The notes under the pieces were generated by a model that saw only the letters and a list, made by a program, of their open reading frames with translations, was not told the origin of the DNA and made no database searches. Of a stretch of DNA of 64,000 bases, positions 45,401-55,079 are shown piece after piece. Made by a program: the position numbers and the translations under genes. This stretch comes from Allolobophora icterica (taxonomy: Eukaryota > Annelida > Clitellata > Crassiclitellata > Lumbricidae). How positions within the stretch are numbered: position 1 is the first letter of the stretch; each line of letters opens with the position of its first letter. The stretch is taken from the NCBI GenBank assembly GCA_963556255.1, contig OY744608.1, forward strand, positions 5,577,448-5,641,447, written 5' to 3'.

Positions 45401-47916
45401 TGTTCAAAAGTCACAGCAGCATAAAAAAAGCATAAATAGTGCCATCTGAACTTGATCTGATACAGTAGAAAAGCGCAGAAAACTGCAGAATGAGTTGATT
45501 TTATTGGTCACTGATCACATCAAAGTTCGCTGAAAGCATTGCTTAAACTACAGACATTGAGAACTACCCAGGTGTGCGCTCATCTTCAGCAAGCCTCGTT
45601 TAACTGATCCTGCTTACATCTGAAAACAACTCGTCTCAAATACAAAATATCAACTGTCCACAAACGGGCACGACAGCTGCTACCCATAAAATTGGCAAGA
45701 CACCTGAAAAATCAATACAAAACCAGGGCAGAGACAAAACGTTATGAGTCAAAGAACAACTCATAACGTGAAGAAGCACACACTTATGTCCGTCGGTTCA
45801 ATAAATCACACAACCAAATGTGCTACTCCCCATTTCAAGTTTATCCTCCAAATTGCAGAAAGACCCAAGAACAATGCAGATCTGCAACACTGCAAAATTT
45901 GCTAAGATTATATAATACACAATACAATACAACTGTAATTTGATGATGCCCTCCTTACACAGATCAGAACTAAACATTAAAGCCAGGCAACATCTACGGG
46001 CCATTTTAAGACTGGAAGAGGTACTTTATCCGGTTAGAGCCGATACGAAACATTTCATTACTGTGTACTTTCAAAGCAAAAGTACTAAAACTGCAAAATA
46101 TCAATAATTGCATGGTAAACGCACTACAACGTACAAGTAGTGACGAGACAAAATATGTCATTACCACTTCTCTGCTAGCATGCAAGTCAGTTGGAAGAGC
46201 TTCTGCTTATAGACCAATGCGGTTCACACTGAAGAAGCTGATGAATCGAACAGAAATCCAGTAATTTCTTCAACTTTTTCAACAATGTTTTTCTCTGTAT
46301 CAGACCACAGGCCATAATAAACACCGAGGTGAATATTAGATGGAGCATAACCTCGGTCACATGTGAAAGGTGGTAATATATAGAGTATAATCATAAATAC
46401 TGTAAAGTATGAAAATAATATATATAATAAGTAGTAAGTTATAGGTTCGCCAGATGGCGGGTCAATTTAAAAATAATCCAAGTCCTAGTTACTACGGTAG
46501 CCATATTATATAATCTATTATCGTAACAAGGGATGGGAATTCTATAAAAAATGTCCGAAATATGTCTAAAATATTCGAAGAAATCAGTCAAGGTGGAACG
46601 GGTAAGTTCTATAATGCAATGTGTGGTAGGTAACACTGTTAAAAAGAAAGAGAAACGGAAAGAAAGCCAAGTGCGTCAAATTTAAAACCAACTTCGAATA
46701 TTTTAGACATATTTCGGACATTTTTTATAGAATTCCCATCCCTTGTTACGATAATATGGCCGTTGTTGCACCTGCACTTTCCTCTTTCTTTCAACACAAC
46801 AAAAATTAAACACTAAATTACAATTCTAAAGCTTAAAAGTAACATAACATTTAGTTAGTTACCTAATTAACTAATATAATGGTAAATATTATGATGTTAC
46901 TGAAAAATTTCAAATAATGTTTCAATAATGTTAATGAAATGTAAAAACTGATCCTCTATGAAATTGCATGCACAGTAATATTATTGCAATAGTACAGTAA
47001 TAATGTGCAAAGCCTTTTGAAAGGTGCTGTACAAGTATTTTGATAATGCACTCCAGTACCTATAATCCTATATAGTATACATAACTAATGATGTCCAGTA
47101 TTCCTGTCATACATGACCACTGCCAGAGGAGACATTTTCAATTTTCCAGAATAAATAGGTCTAGATATATATACAGATTGATAGAAACACATATGCCTAA
47201 TGGTAGACAAATACTGGGAGATAGATAGATAGATACATACATACATACATGGATACATACATACAGACAAACAGACAGACAGGCAGGAAAGCCTAGAGAC
47301 AGAGAGAAAGTATTTGATTTCTGATGGGTAGATAGGCTAGGTTTGTTGGATCTATATATAGGCTTACTCAAACACCAATACATTATGATTACACAACCTA
47401 ACAACATTAAAACTAGGTACATGCTCAAATAAACAGAGGATGATGACTTGCCTACACCAACAAAACTGACAACAGTACTCCACATCATTATCATAATCTC
47501 TAGATTTATAGCATAAATATTACTTATGCACGAAAACAGTTTAAAAAAACCAGTCATAACAGTTATGCGTAACTGCTGAGTGACTATTATTCTTATTATA
47601 TGAAGATTTATAAAGCACACGTTAATATAACTAAATACACCACATATGTCCCAATGTGATGTGCTTAACTTCCCAGTCATTCCTTCACTGGTATCCCAAC
47701 ATAATGTTGATTAGAAGCCTCATTAGGGTAAATATACATTATACGGTGAGAAAACTTTCTTTTTTGAATCATTCTCAACTTCCCAGTCATTCTTTCAGCC
47801 CCACCCACAGTCAAAAGAGATTAAAACAAAAATAAAGGTACTTACAGATCAGATAAACCGTTTTCTTTGGATGATCTCTTGTAAGATTGACAGCCTGCAG
47901 AGGGAGTTCCAGCCAT
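20105..47916 (-). CDS. Coiled-coil protein with C-terminal CaaX box, multi-exon, not recognised
   Basis: Nine 3' exons (transcript order) join in phase: 32351-32464, 31405-31517, 30052-30358, 29642-29716, 27750-27961, 23247-23468, 22080-22220, 21069-21184 and 20105-20514. They give 569 residues. Exon 33135-33196 fits in frame before them (reading KLWSTPQHRTSCGL). ATG-bearing exon 47846-47916 (MAGTPSAGCQSYKRSS, donor GTAAGT) is a likely start, but its phase needs one more exon. Residues 1-75 and about 90-240 form heptad-rich coiled coil (for example LIDKKVLEEEVEESKQQ and LASKEEEILELRDEFDDQ). RRSSI and RQRKNS are possible kinase sites. The C-terminal third is acidic/Ser-rich, then basic, and ends KRTGCVIA. 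CVIA fits a CaaX box, and Ala at X favours farnesylation, so membrane attachment is inferred. I cannot name the family; a Rab/microtubule-adaptor-like role is only a guess. Two introns carry donor-containing arrays. Confidence 0.8.
21985..22024. repeat. (AAT)n microsatellite
   Basis: A TAA/AAT run of about 12 units in the - strand gene intron, next to the exon ending at 22080. Confidence 0.95.
22970..23220. repeat. (CATA)n/(CATG)n and ACATA simple repeats
   Basis: Tetranucleotide and 'taacataaca' blocks in the intron just downstream (transcript sense) of the exon 23247-23468. Cys/Met/Tyr-rich ORFs there are repeat translations. Confidence 0.85.
24060..27763 (-). repeat. Higher-order tandem array carrying the splice donor of exon 27750-27961
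   Basis: The array is built from about 25-bp 'gagactttataaaagcat' subunits. From 24.4 kb it forms higher-order units. The marker 'ggttctcaccc' recurs at 24579, 24908, 25237, 25472, 25707, 26036, 26365, 26694, 26929, 27258 and 27587, giving spacings of 329,329,235,235,329,329,329,235,329,329. The 235-bp form lacks one 94-bp subunit. The array runs into the exon: the last 14 exon bases (CCAGGTTCCGAGTT on +) and the donor (CCTGG/GTGAGG on -) are part of the unit, giving about 31 donor-like copies including the real one. Eleven copies have AATAAA on the transcribed strand 37 nt after the GT. The left end (24060-24400) is more diverged. Confidence 0.95.
28075..28215 (+). mobile_element. SINE-like fragment
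   Basis: The tRNA-like segment 'gattgctagagctcttgtcc' is followed by 'gggaccttgagcaatacatt' and 'aactgctcggcgcc', the family A body order. Confidence 0.45.
28400..29662 (-). repeat. 82-bp tandem array carrying the splice donor of exon 29642-29716
   Basis: 'gagatggg' recurs every 82 bp from 28450 to 29598 (15 registers) with only isolated substitutions, for example at 28539, near 28795 and at 29434. The unit includes the last 21 bases of the exon (29642-29662) and its donor AAG/GTGAGA, so 14 intact decoy donors follow the real one in the transcript. The unit also has (ACAG/ATAG)n, from which the array may have grown. It occupies most of the 1.68-kb intron. Confidence 0.97.
29775..29905 (-). 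mobile_element. SINE tail fragment
   Basis: 'cattcattcattcactcgag', 'tatttatatagcacctcttc' and 'cagaggtgctcccgactcca' match the 3' module of the SINE at 11011-11243. Confidence 0.55.
30625..30745 (-). repeat. Dispersed CTGGATAAAGGAGGAGGG family, minus copy
   Basis: On the - strand it reads 'tgccagtccaaagcctgg', 'ataaaggagagggtg' and 'gtcactaaagagaaagt', related to the 61-64 kb copies. Confidence 0.55.
31070..31225 (+). mobile_element. tRNA-headed SINE
   Basis: A-box-like 'tggctgaatgattagagc' and B-box-like 'gggttcgagcctcc' are followed by 'ggggacctactgtagagcaa' and 'caattgcactgcaccattga', in family A order. It is in an intron of the coiled-coil gene. Confidence 0.65.
31573..31903. mobile_element. 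hAT-like MITE with 8-bp target duplication
   Basis: The ends CAGGGGTTCCCAACCT and AGGTTGGGAACCTCTT are inverted repeats. The flanks ACGTGGAA (31565-31572) and ACGTAGAA (31904-31911) match at 7 of 8 bases. The 331-bp length and the terminal CAGGGGTTCCCAAC fit Charlie-like hAT elements. It has no coding capacity. Confidence 0.8.
31940..32230. mobile_element. Two SINE 3' modules
   Basis: 'ttatatagcgccacttcacg' with 'cagaggcactccagg' (31960-32015), and 'tttataaagcaccacttcaa' with 'cagtggcactcctga' (32160-32205). Both correspond to the conserved SINE/LINE 3' module seen at 11030-11075. Confidence 0.45.
32543..32920 (-). mobile_element. Decayed CR1/L2-type LINE fragment
   Basis: Two frames on the - strand give 'AIDVVQCWMAANGLLLNPLK', 'TEFLLWW' and then 'NLTVVFNPTMSLTDHVNSIC' with 'KSSYIRHI', the post-YxDD part of CR1/L2 reverse transcriptase. 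A frameshift near 32765 separates them. It lies in the intron between exons 33135-33196 and 32351-32464. Confidence 0.8.
33269..33336. repeat. Hairpin: inverted repeat with 7-nt loop
   Basis: GTATGTATCAGAGCAC and GTGCTCTGATACATAC are perfect complements separated by TTGTTTA. The arms extend outward through imperfect TATG/CATA repeats. Confidence 0.85.
34230..34430 (-). mobile_element. SINE family A copy, minus orientation
   Basis: 'gcatcaatcgatggtgctga', 'aaggacttactcatgatccc' and 'cagaggaggcttgtaacctg', with the tRNA-like head 'agccaattggtcagagtgct' on the - strand. Confidence 0.7.
35136..35212. repeat. (GT)n microsatellite
   Basis: A near-pure TG run of about 38 units with two C interruptions at its 3' end. 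Confidence 0.97.
35388..35612. repeat. About 23-bp minisatellite
   Basis: Tandem copies of 'tatgcatttcgtttgtatac' plus 'ttg', with shorter variants. ORFs on both strands here are repeat translations. Confidence 0.9.
36016..36195. mobile_element. AGTAACTAGTTACT-rich element (MITE-like)
   Basis: Self-complementary 'aagtaactagttac' and variants occur at least five times in 150 bp, in both orientations. This resembles a palindromic MITE, but exact ends and a target duplication are not visible. Confidence 0.5.
36340..36428. repeat. (TA)n microsatellite
   Basis: An uninterrupted AT run of about 44 units. Further short TA tracts lie at 35955-35995 and 36616-36665. Confidence 0.97.
36990..37260 (+). 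mobile_element. tRNA-headed SINE
   Basis: 'gagcgatggtctagtgcttg' and 'ggtcaaggttcaaatcccgc' are A/B-box-like. The body contains 'tcgaggacaaggatcgtata' and 'gacggcggggaagggcctgg'. Confidence 0.5.
37540..37920 (+). repeat. Dispersed repeat family C copy
   Basis: 'gtgacagtcatccctgtttg', 'cagcgttattttagttcaac', 'taacggtggtgtattctg' and 'aggattggtcacaacc' match the copies at 4258 and 9520. Confidence 0.5.
38815..38965 (-). mobile_element. SINE family B copy, minus orientation
   Basis: 'gaggcagccatgggtatgaa', 'cctcaccacatgaggg' and 'ccagtcctctccc' form the reverse complement of the 790-920 module order. Confidence 0.6.
39750..40098. repeat. Degenerate AAGGT/AAGGC-rich tract
   Basis: A purine-rich, strand-asymmetric tract of irregular 'ggtaagg' and 'ggcaagg' words over about 350 bp. 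On the transcribed (-) strand it reads CCTTACC, so its many GTAAGG words are not donors for this gene. Confidence 0.7.
40425..40590 (+). mobile_element. CR1/L2 LINE 3' fragment
   Basis: 'aacagactgatcctctggat' and 'gttgacctgatta' repeat, nearly exactly, the 3' region of the LINE at 12070-12110. 'gtgtcatttcatgctcctcc' precedes them as at 12000-12020. Confidence 0.65.
42383..42778. repeat. 24-bp minisatellite, about 16 copies
   Basis: The unit is 'taccactgctagcaatacta' plus 'atgt'. The unit length is a multiple of three, so several frames stay open on both strands, giving LLAVVTLV- and ASNTNVTT-like peptides. Variants with 2-bp insertions or deletions interrupt it. Confidence 0.95.
44135..44290 (-). 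mobile_element. SINE family A copy
   Basis: 'gcatcagtcaatagtgctga', 'taaggacttgctcgaggcaa' and 'ggagaggcttgaacccgcac' follow the family A order. Confidence 0.6.
45091..45369. mobile_element. hAT-like MITE with 8-bp target duplication
   Basis: The ends CATGGGCGTCCAGAGGGG and TTGCAGACGCCCATG are inverted repeats. The flanks ACTACATC (45083-45090) and ACCACATC (45370-45377) match at 7 of 8 bases. It is 279 bp and AT-rich inside; the ORF crossing it is not a gene. Confidence 0.8.
46517..46755. repeat. Perfect 64-bp inverted repeat (fold-back) with about 110-bp spacer
   Basis: The arm 46517-46580, which starts ATTATCGTAACAAGGGATGG, is the exact reverse complement of 46692-46755. Outward, 'gtagccatatt' and 'aatatggccg' continue the pairing after a small offset in the left arm. 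The spacer 46581-46691 shows no repeat. It lies in the first intron of the - strand gene, so its RNA could form a long hairpin. Confidence 0.93.
47205..47290. repeat. (GATA)n/(CATA)n/(CAGA)n tetranucleotide repeats
   Basis: Three short adjoining tetranucleotide blocks in the long intron. Confidence 0.85.
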
Positions 47917-47920
47917 TCAA
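47846..47920 (-). other. Probable first coding exon of the coiled-coil gene
   Basis: ATG at 47914-47916 opens 23 codons (MAGTPSAGCQSYKRSSKENG) before a strong donor CT/GTAAGTAC. An in-frame stop (TGA) immediately precedes the ATG, which supports this start. The exon ends in phase 2, which does not fit the next placed exon (33135-33196), so a missing exon is implied. Confidence 0.5.
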
Positions 47921-48299
47921 CACTTCATCTCATAACAGCTAATTCCCAGTCACGCTTGATTGCACATCTCCAACCTGTCCCTAATTCAACTGAGCCCTGC
48001 TTAACACCTCGGCATCCAACCAGCCTCTACAATCCAGCCAGGTTTAAAGGTTAACCTGCTCCACTTGGGTCAGAAACTTCGGTGACCTGTACCGTAGATA
48101 AGCATGCCCTAGACCTTTTATGGCTCGAATTGTGTGTCAACACTGTCTACAGGCCTTTCGCAGCACTTAAAGTCCACCATATAGATCAATACGAGGCTAT
48201 AACATCACAGGTCCTCCTAACCTCACACCGACTTCTACAATATGGGACCACGGTCACTTAGCCTAAATAGAAAACATCAAACAGACCGCTCCGTAAGTA

Positions 48300-49190
48300 C
48301 GGTTAGTAACATTCGGCAGACAGCCAGCTCTGATACTGGTCTAGTAACCGTCACGCAAGGCTTGCCGGGACTTTCCGTGCGGCGTGCGCAGCATCACGTA
48401 CGCGATTTGGATCTCCCAAGCGTATACAGTGGCACGTGAAACAAACCTGCCTGGCGCGTGCTATCACGACGGGACCGTGGGTTCCTTGGCCGAGCAGGCG
48501 ACAAAATGGATGGATTGACAATGACCTCCACGGATTCGCGTTTCACGCGCAAGTCTCGGAAATGGCGCAAAGAAATCGCTGGGCCTACATTAGCCAAAAT
48601 AACGACGAATAAAGCACAAAGCAATGTGTGAGATTTTAACGACTGTATTATCGCTATCCAGCAGTTAAAAATGCGAGCGCCCAACTGTTTTCCTTTAAAT
48701 AAATTACGTACCGACAGGTTAAAATAGCGCCAAACGTACCCGCGGACTACGTGCTCTTTCTCCGACCGTACTGGCCAGCGGCAAGATGACCCGTTGACGG
48801 CAATACCCCGCAACCACCAACGACCAAAACATTCCCCAGTTCCAAGGTTCAGAATTACTTAACACCAGGTAGGATACCACGGGCGTCAGTTATCGCCAAG
48901 GTGCACAAAAACGCGTGACTGCACACGAGTGAAGCAGACCACAATCGTCTACCATTAAGAAGAGATTACGAAGGTCTAAGTGCTACCAGCCTACGTGGAT
49001 GGGATCATCTTCGCCCAAACGAAAGACAACTCGTGACACACAAAGAAAAGCGCTTGAAAGCGACCACGTAACAGTCGAAGCCAAGGACGAAAACACGATC
49101 AGCCATCTTGCGGAACGCTGGACCAGACGACCACTACGGCGAGTCGGCGACCTCATTGTAGCAGGATTGGCTGCTAACTAAGCTTATCAA
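48300..49190. promoter_or_regulatory. Relatively CpG-rich stretch, possible promoter of the - strand gene
   Basis: CpG is visibly denser here than in the surrounding AT-rich DNA (clusters around 48340-48420, 48470-48580 and 49010-49150), 0.4-1.3 kb upstream of the presumed start exon. No TATA box or known element stands out. The assignment is positional inference. Confidence 0.3.
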
Positions 49191-49424
49191 AGTGAATAAG
49201 TAAGTAACTAAATAAATAATAAATAATCTTCGTTTAATATCTTCAAACTGACAATTACGCAGTATGATTACAAATCAGTATGAACGGATGATCACAAGTT
49301 ATTACAGGAGTCGAATTTAACTGTACACGGCAGCCATGCAAGGCGCCCATCACGTCCTACATCTCATTTTATCAAACGCGCCATCTCGCGAATGAAAGGC
49401 TAAGTGGACCTAAATTTGGGGAGG

Positions 49425-49495
49425 TAGCGGGAAGCGATCCCGCTACCGCTTGCTCTTCACGCCAGTGATGTTACCACTACTCTATGGACCCCATA
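49425..49495 (-). mobile_element. tRNA-like SINE head
   Basis: On the - strand 'catagagtagtggtaacatc' and 'gcgggatcgcttcccgctac' resemble the A/B boxes of the 17270 element. Confidence 0.4.
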
Positions 49496-49554
49496 AATAA
49501 AATAAATAAAAGTTCTATTAACAGAGTAAGAATAATAATTGTTTAAAGACGATG

Positions 49555-49850
49555 TGGTATAACGTAGAAGATTAGCGCTGCCTTCCTCCTTTATCCAGAA
49601 ATGAGACTTGACGATTTCAAATGGAAATGTAAATATTCGAAATTCATCAGCGCCACACAGAAGCCGCGTCAAAATGCGGCCAGCTTATAAAGCGCAGTCG
49701 ATGAATGCCATGAAGTGTGAGTCAAAAAGTCAAGATTACAATGTCAGCCTAAACACATCACTGTATTAACCAGTGTTTAACGACATCTTGTCGCTGCGTT
49801 TAACGACATCTTGTCGCTGCCAAAGCCATTGACGTCAACGTTATGTTGGC
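49555..49850 (-). repeat. GTTTAACGAC-family repeats
   Basis: 'gcgctgccttcctcctttat' followed by 'ccag' (49573-49597) and two directly repeated 'tttaacgacatcttgtcgct' units (49778-49818) belong to the dispersed family dense at 61-64 kb. Confidence 0.55.
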
Positions 49851-50309
49851 TTACGCAACAGTTAGAAAGTGTCAATTCTGCTATAGTAATTTCCGTTGTT
49901 CAACCACATCTTGTAGATTCAAGGCCTTTTGACGTTGACTTCGACCTGAAGTTACTTTCTTACCTCTCGAACGGAACTTACGTAAGTAGTTCCTGTGTAA
50001 ACATGCTATCGAAGACTATTAGAGTCGCCTTCCTCGTTTGTCCATGTAATGACGGGGAAGAATTCATCAAGAAGACGAAGGTAGACCTAGGCTACTGTGA
50101 AGTTGTCTCCTCCTACAACCGAGTGCTTTGCAAGTTTCCAGGTTGAAACGCCATCTGGTGGCTACCAAACCGACAACATCGGCCTCATCATGCCTTACAT
50201 TTTTCAAGAATCATAAATAATTTGTTTACTTAAGTTGTAGACTTATACAGGAGGGGTAAAAAGTAGTCATTGTTGTGGTCGTGTTTGCATCTGAATAATG
50301 CTTCAACTT

Positions 50310-50430
50310 AGGGAGATGAGACAGCGAGTGAGAGAGTGTTGGTCACCCGCTTCAAATGTCGAGGATGAAAAAATGAAGACGCTAACACTTCATGGCCATG
50401 GCTGCCTCTCAGACTTTGTTAGAAACACAT
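50310..50430 (+). mobile_element. SINE family B copy
   Basis: 'gggagatgagacagcgag' and 'cgctaacacttcatggccat' with 'ggctgcctctcag' match the B modules. Confidence 0.55.
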
Positions 50431-51579
50431 GGATCTATAGATGTATCCAGAGTTTAACGACATCTTCTGGCAACGAAGGCCGTTTGTATTGCATAGAAAG
50501 ATCCAGATAAATAGTTAACAAACACTTTCCGTCTGCGTGTAGTTAAATGGCGAATGGAACACTTAAAAGAGGTGTGTAAGCGACTGCTCTTCTCTTCCCT
50601 CCTTCAGATGTAGGCTAGGCTATATACGACAGCTAACCCTAAATCGGAATGGTATGCATAATACACATATTGTTTGCGAGCAAATTAATGGCAAGTGTGT
50701 TTTTTTTGTATCCCACTTGTGTTACCATGCACTCGGCTAGAGGAAGGTAATTACAACTTCTGAAAACCCCTTTGGGGACTGACTTAATTATCTTGCGAAC
50801 CTTGTTCATTGATGGAGTTGAAAAATCATGAGTAGGCCTATGTCATTGACTCTTAGCATAAGCGTAATTTCCGGGAAGTACGAGGAGTACTTGTATCCCT
50901 GCTTTTTGTCCTGGAAGGTACCGTACCCCATACCCAACTTTTCATGCCCAGAAGAAGCAAGAGCTAAATCAATTTACTCGAATTAACCGTTACTGATAAA
51001 TCCTGTGTTACTTTACAGCTAACGATGGAACTGGTCGACCACAGCGTCGCTGAACATCGTCAACAAACGAATGTTTTCGAGCATAGATCAGTAAGTCACC
51101 AATTTTAATATTCACTTTCGTTATAGAAAGTGATGGCGTTTTCACAACTACGTTGTAAGCTGGTTGACCTCTTGACGCGCATTTCGATAATGCAGCGCCT
51201 GCCATGTGTTATCTACCTGGTATTAAAAGAAAAGCAATATCTAACTGTATCTTACACACCTTTTAATGTTTAACACATAATGAACAAGTGCAATAAAACC
51301 GCCCCTAGCACACCTCTTTAATCTTTACAAATGATCTATAAGAAAAACAGAAGCCGCTGATAAGCGTGTTTATCAATGCCTCTATAGGATCCCTGGCGAT
51401 TTTAACCATTTTGTAGTGACGTTCCGTGCTTACACCAAAGCACTCAGTTACTCACGGAAACCAGCGCATCACCCGTCCAATTTCTCAAGAAATGTAGCCT
51501 AATTGTGCCTTGTGGAGTTGGTGTAATTTTAGACTTTAGAATTTAATATTTAGACTTTAGACTTGTGGAAGCTATTATA

Positions 51580-51775
51580 TTTTACATTTATCATCATCAT
51601 GACCATCCTCATTGCTGCGGATCGGAGACCAGAGCCAACGACGTCAGTTTTCTCCAACCCTCTCTGTCCCCTGCTCTCCTTACGCAATCCGCCAACTGCA
51701 GACCTGTCCACTCCTCTACATCGTCCATCCAGCGTCTTCTCGGTCTTCCTCGGGCCCTTTTTCCATTCACATATT
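51580..51775 (-). mobile_element. RTE-type LINE 3' end
   Basis: The - strand reads 'NGKRARGRPRRRWMDDVEEW', then 'TGLQLADCVRRAGDREGWRK', the distinctive C-terminal block of RTE/BovB-like reverse transcriptases. It ends in a short (ATG)n tail at 51585-51600. Only about 60 codons remain. Confidence 0.85.
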
Positions 51776-51892
51776 TTACATTACAAATACAATAATTGTA
51801 TGTTTCAGTCACCGTGAAAGTTAGATAGCATGCTGCACTCTTGTGCAACCAATAATTGTGACAATGTAAACTCAGAAAACTTAGATTATCAG

Positions 51893-52035
51893 GTTTTTTA
51901 TATTAATGTCAGGGTGGGAATTGTCGGGGTGAGGACTTCAATCCCAAGTCTTTCTTAGGACCCCAGTTAAGTATTCATTGAACACCCCCAGAGGGTCGTT
52001 TCCAACCCCCTCAGTTGTGCTAGTGTGATTTAGCA
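51893..52035 (-). repeat. Inverted copy of the 8955-9100 repeat
   Basis: 'cagggtgggaattgtcgggg', 'acacccccagagggtcgttt' and 'caaccccctcagttgtgcta' are the reverse complement of the 8955-9100 order. Confidence 0.7.
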
Positions 52036-52424
52036 TTATTTGACTCTGAGTCTCTAACAAAGAGAAGACATTTCCATGGTGTATCATGTATGCATTTTTT
52101 TAACTTTCTCAACAAAGGAATTGATTTTGATTCAAGTCTAACTTGCAAAACTGCTACCGTTGAAATTAGCTGCTTTCAAATTTCGTTGACATCAGTTTGC
52201 AAAATACGGATAAAATGTTCAACCCCAGTCTCTTTTGTACAATTCCCACACTGATTAATGTTATGCCCGTAGATACATGTAGACGATAACACATCGCAAG
52301 TCACGCCCTATATATATATAGATAGTTCCCTTGTTATACATTTCGTCATCAGAGGCCCGTATTGTTCCCTTTTCAAAACCACACTACAATGCACTTAATA
52401 TAATATTAAGACTTATATAGGCCT

Positions 52425-52535
52425 ATGTATGTACGCTTGTATGCATGCATGTATGTATCATGTATGCATGTATGTATGTATGTATGTATGTATCATATAT
52501 ATGTATGTATGTATGTATGCTTGCATGCATGGATA
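52425..52535. repeat. (ATGT)n/(GCAT)n simple repeat
   Basis: A TATG tetranucleotide array. Cys/Met/Tyr ORFs here are repeat translations. Confidence 0.9.
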
Positions 52536-53486
52536 CATGTATGCGTGTATCTGTATACGCGTGTGTGTATTCATCTGTGTTTTTATAGTGCGCATTTTTA
52601 AATCTCTCAAAAGCGCTGTGAACATGGCTGCAGGGGCTTGGACTCTTTTCAGATATTGGTCCAAAAAGAAACAGAGTAATCTATTAAAACGCTGGGCAAC
52701 AAATAACTTCAATCAAGTTAAGTGCAAAATTGTTGCCTGTTGGTTTCGGCATATTAAACAGCTTCAGTCTTGGCCGAATCGTAGAGACACCTAGGCTACT
52801 ATTCGTCCTCAATAGTCTCGCTATTTTATGGTGGTCATGGTAATAAATCGGAACTTGCACAGGTTAGTACTCGAAAACTACATTAGAATACGCAAAGCTT
52901 ACTGAGCAATAGATGGATATTCCTTTTCGACCATTATTTAACATGAATCCAAGCCCCTACAACTATTTTCTCAGCGCCTTTGAGAGATTGTTAGATGCGC
53001 GTTATAAAAGCACAGAATGCTACTGCACTGGATGATTACGGATGGATACAGCAAACTAAAGGAAGTAGCCATCACCAAGAAGAGCGACGCCATTGGACGT
53101 CTGAACCTGCCGGAGGGCACAGAACTTAAAGAAGAAAGTTATCTTACATTAGAAAATATATAGGCCTATAACAGAACTGCATTTGATATTGTCCTCTAGC
53201 CCCTCCTTCCAAAGTTCAGAACTGCACACACGGCCACACGATAGAATATCAATGGCGCTGAACATTGAGACTTTTCTGTGCACCGTTTCAATAGGTAAAG
53301 CTATAAATTTACGTTCATCTTGGTTTCTGATGAAGTGTTACTTAAATTTTTCCAGTCCAGTAGCATCGGTCAATTCGGCTGTGAGTTATCTAGTTGTCAT
53401 TTCGGTGCGGATGTAAAATAACTTTATATAGCCTTTGATGTATTCGTTTTAAAGGTGTCCAAGCAGTCGTCGACTTTATTTAACAT

Positions 53487-53893
<407 letters not shown>

Positions 53894-54164
53894 AATATTC
53901 TTTATTGAAAAACCAACAGCGAACCGTACATTGGTGAACAAGTATAGAAAAAAATAAAACATTGAAGTAATAAGAAGATAATAATATTTGAAAAAAGGAG
54001 TGTAAATTTAAAAAAAAATATTACTAGGCTAATAACACTACATCATAAACATCATAATAGTAGAGAAATTTAAAACTAATAACTATTATCTAAAATGTTA
54101 CTTACACTGATAATTTTACACGACTGATAATCTGCCTATTTTATGGAGTATTTTGGAGTAGTTT

Positions 54165-54235
54165 CTGTTTAACGACGCTATATCGCAACAAAAATGATGA
54201 GCACCATTTTCTTTATCCGCGAGTAGGCCTATGAT
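54165..54235 (-). repeat. GTTTAACGAC-family copy
   Basis: 'tgtttaacgacgctatatcg', 'caacaaaaatgatgagc' and 'tctttatccgcg' match the family consensus read from its GTTTAACGAC end. Confidence 0.55.
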
Positions 54236-54716
54236 GAAACAGTGGCGGATATATACTGCTATTGTGCTTTCCTTTCGTTTCCATTTCAACAGTTCTGTTT
54301 GCTTTGTCACTTGTAGAGTACATTTTGTCGTGAACTAACTTACTTACTTCGAGTGGCGCTATAGAAATTTGGAGTTTACGATTACGATTAGCCTACTTAA
54401 CTGAAGTTAACTCCCCGATTTTTGTCGACAAAGTACTGCCAGAGTACCTCTTCTACACTCGGGTTAGCTAGGGCGTTAGTGGAGTTCTGCAGAACAATTA
54501 TTATTGCGCGGACGTACACATGCAGTTTATCTATGAACACAAGAAGCGACGTCTTGTTTGGCTATGCACTCTGCTTTATAGGCAATGTCTGGGAACATAT
54601 TATACTAAAATGGACGATAAAGTTAACGCAAGAACTGTGGAGTTTGGGGGGCTTGGATTAAACCAAATATTCATTTATTGGATATAACCAGGTCGATGGA
54701 TATAACAGTATATCTA

Positions 54717-54955
54717 TTTATTTATTTATTTATTCCGGATATTTCTATAGCGCTTCTCGAAGTCAACTACTACTCAAAGGCGCTCCCGACTACAGCATTT
54801 GATACTGTGCCGGAATTTTCACGCCGAAGCGCCACGAGCAATTGCGAGTGAAGGACTTGCCCAAGGTCCGTACGCAGCGGCTAGAGTGGGATTCGAACCT
54901 GCAACCCTCCGCGGTCACAAGGCGCCGAACTTACCACTGAGCCACCACGCCCCAC
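54717..54955 (-). mobile_element. tRNA-derived SINE, near-identical to 11011-11243
   Basis: It shares almost every base with the copy in PRDX5 intron 1, including '(TTTA)n', 'ttccggatatttctatagcg', 'cgccgaagcgccacgagcaa' and the tRNA-like head on the - strand. Differences are a few substitutions and a short insertion near 54911. Confidence 0.88.
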
Positions 54956-55079
54956 ATCGCCACATCTTAGGCAACAAAGGACGTTGACGTCGATAGGAAT
55001 ATATTTAGAACAGTTGCCTCCGTTCGTATGGAATAATAGAGCCTTACTGTAATAATATGCTCTGCGATGGTTGGTTAGC

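Larger units (their letters stand above)
33197..47845 (-). other. Long 5' intron region of the coiled-coil gene
   Basis: No certain exon was found. It holds SINEs, a family C repeat, a MITE, minisatellites and a large inverted repeat, listed separately. At least one small exon should be here, because the flanking exons do not join in phase. Confidence 0.45.

Noticed and set aside
48394..48813. 139-codon - strand ORF in the CpG-rich region
   Set aside because: The overlapping + strand is equally open in places, composition is Arg/Ser-rich from CpG words, and no domain is visible. Stop codons are rarer in GC-richer DNA.
49811..50146. 111-codon + strand ORF starting MSLPKPLTS
   Set aside because: Its start lies inside the GTTTAACGAC-family repeat and no protein family is recognisable.
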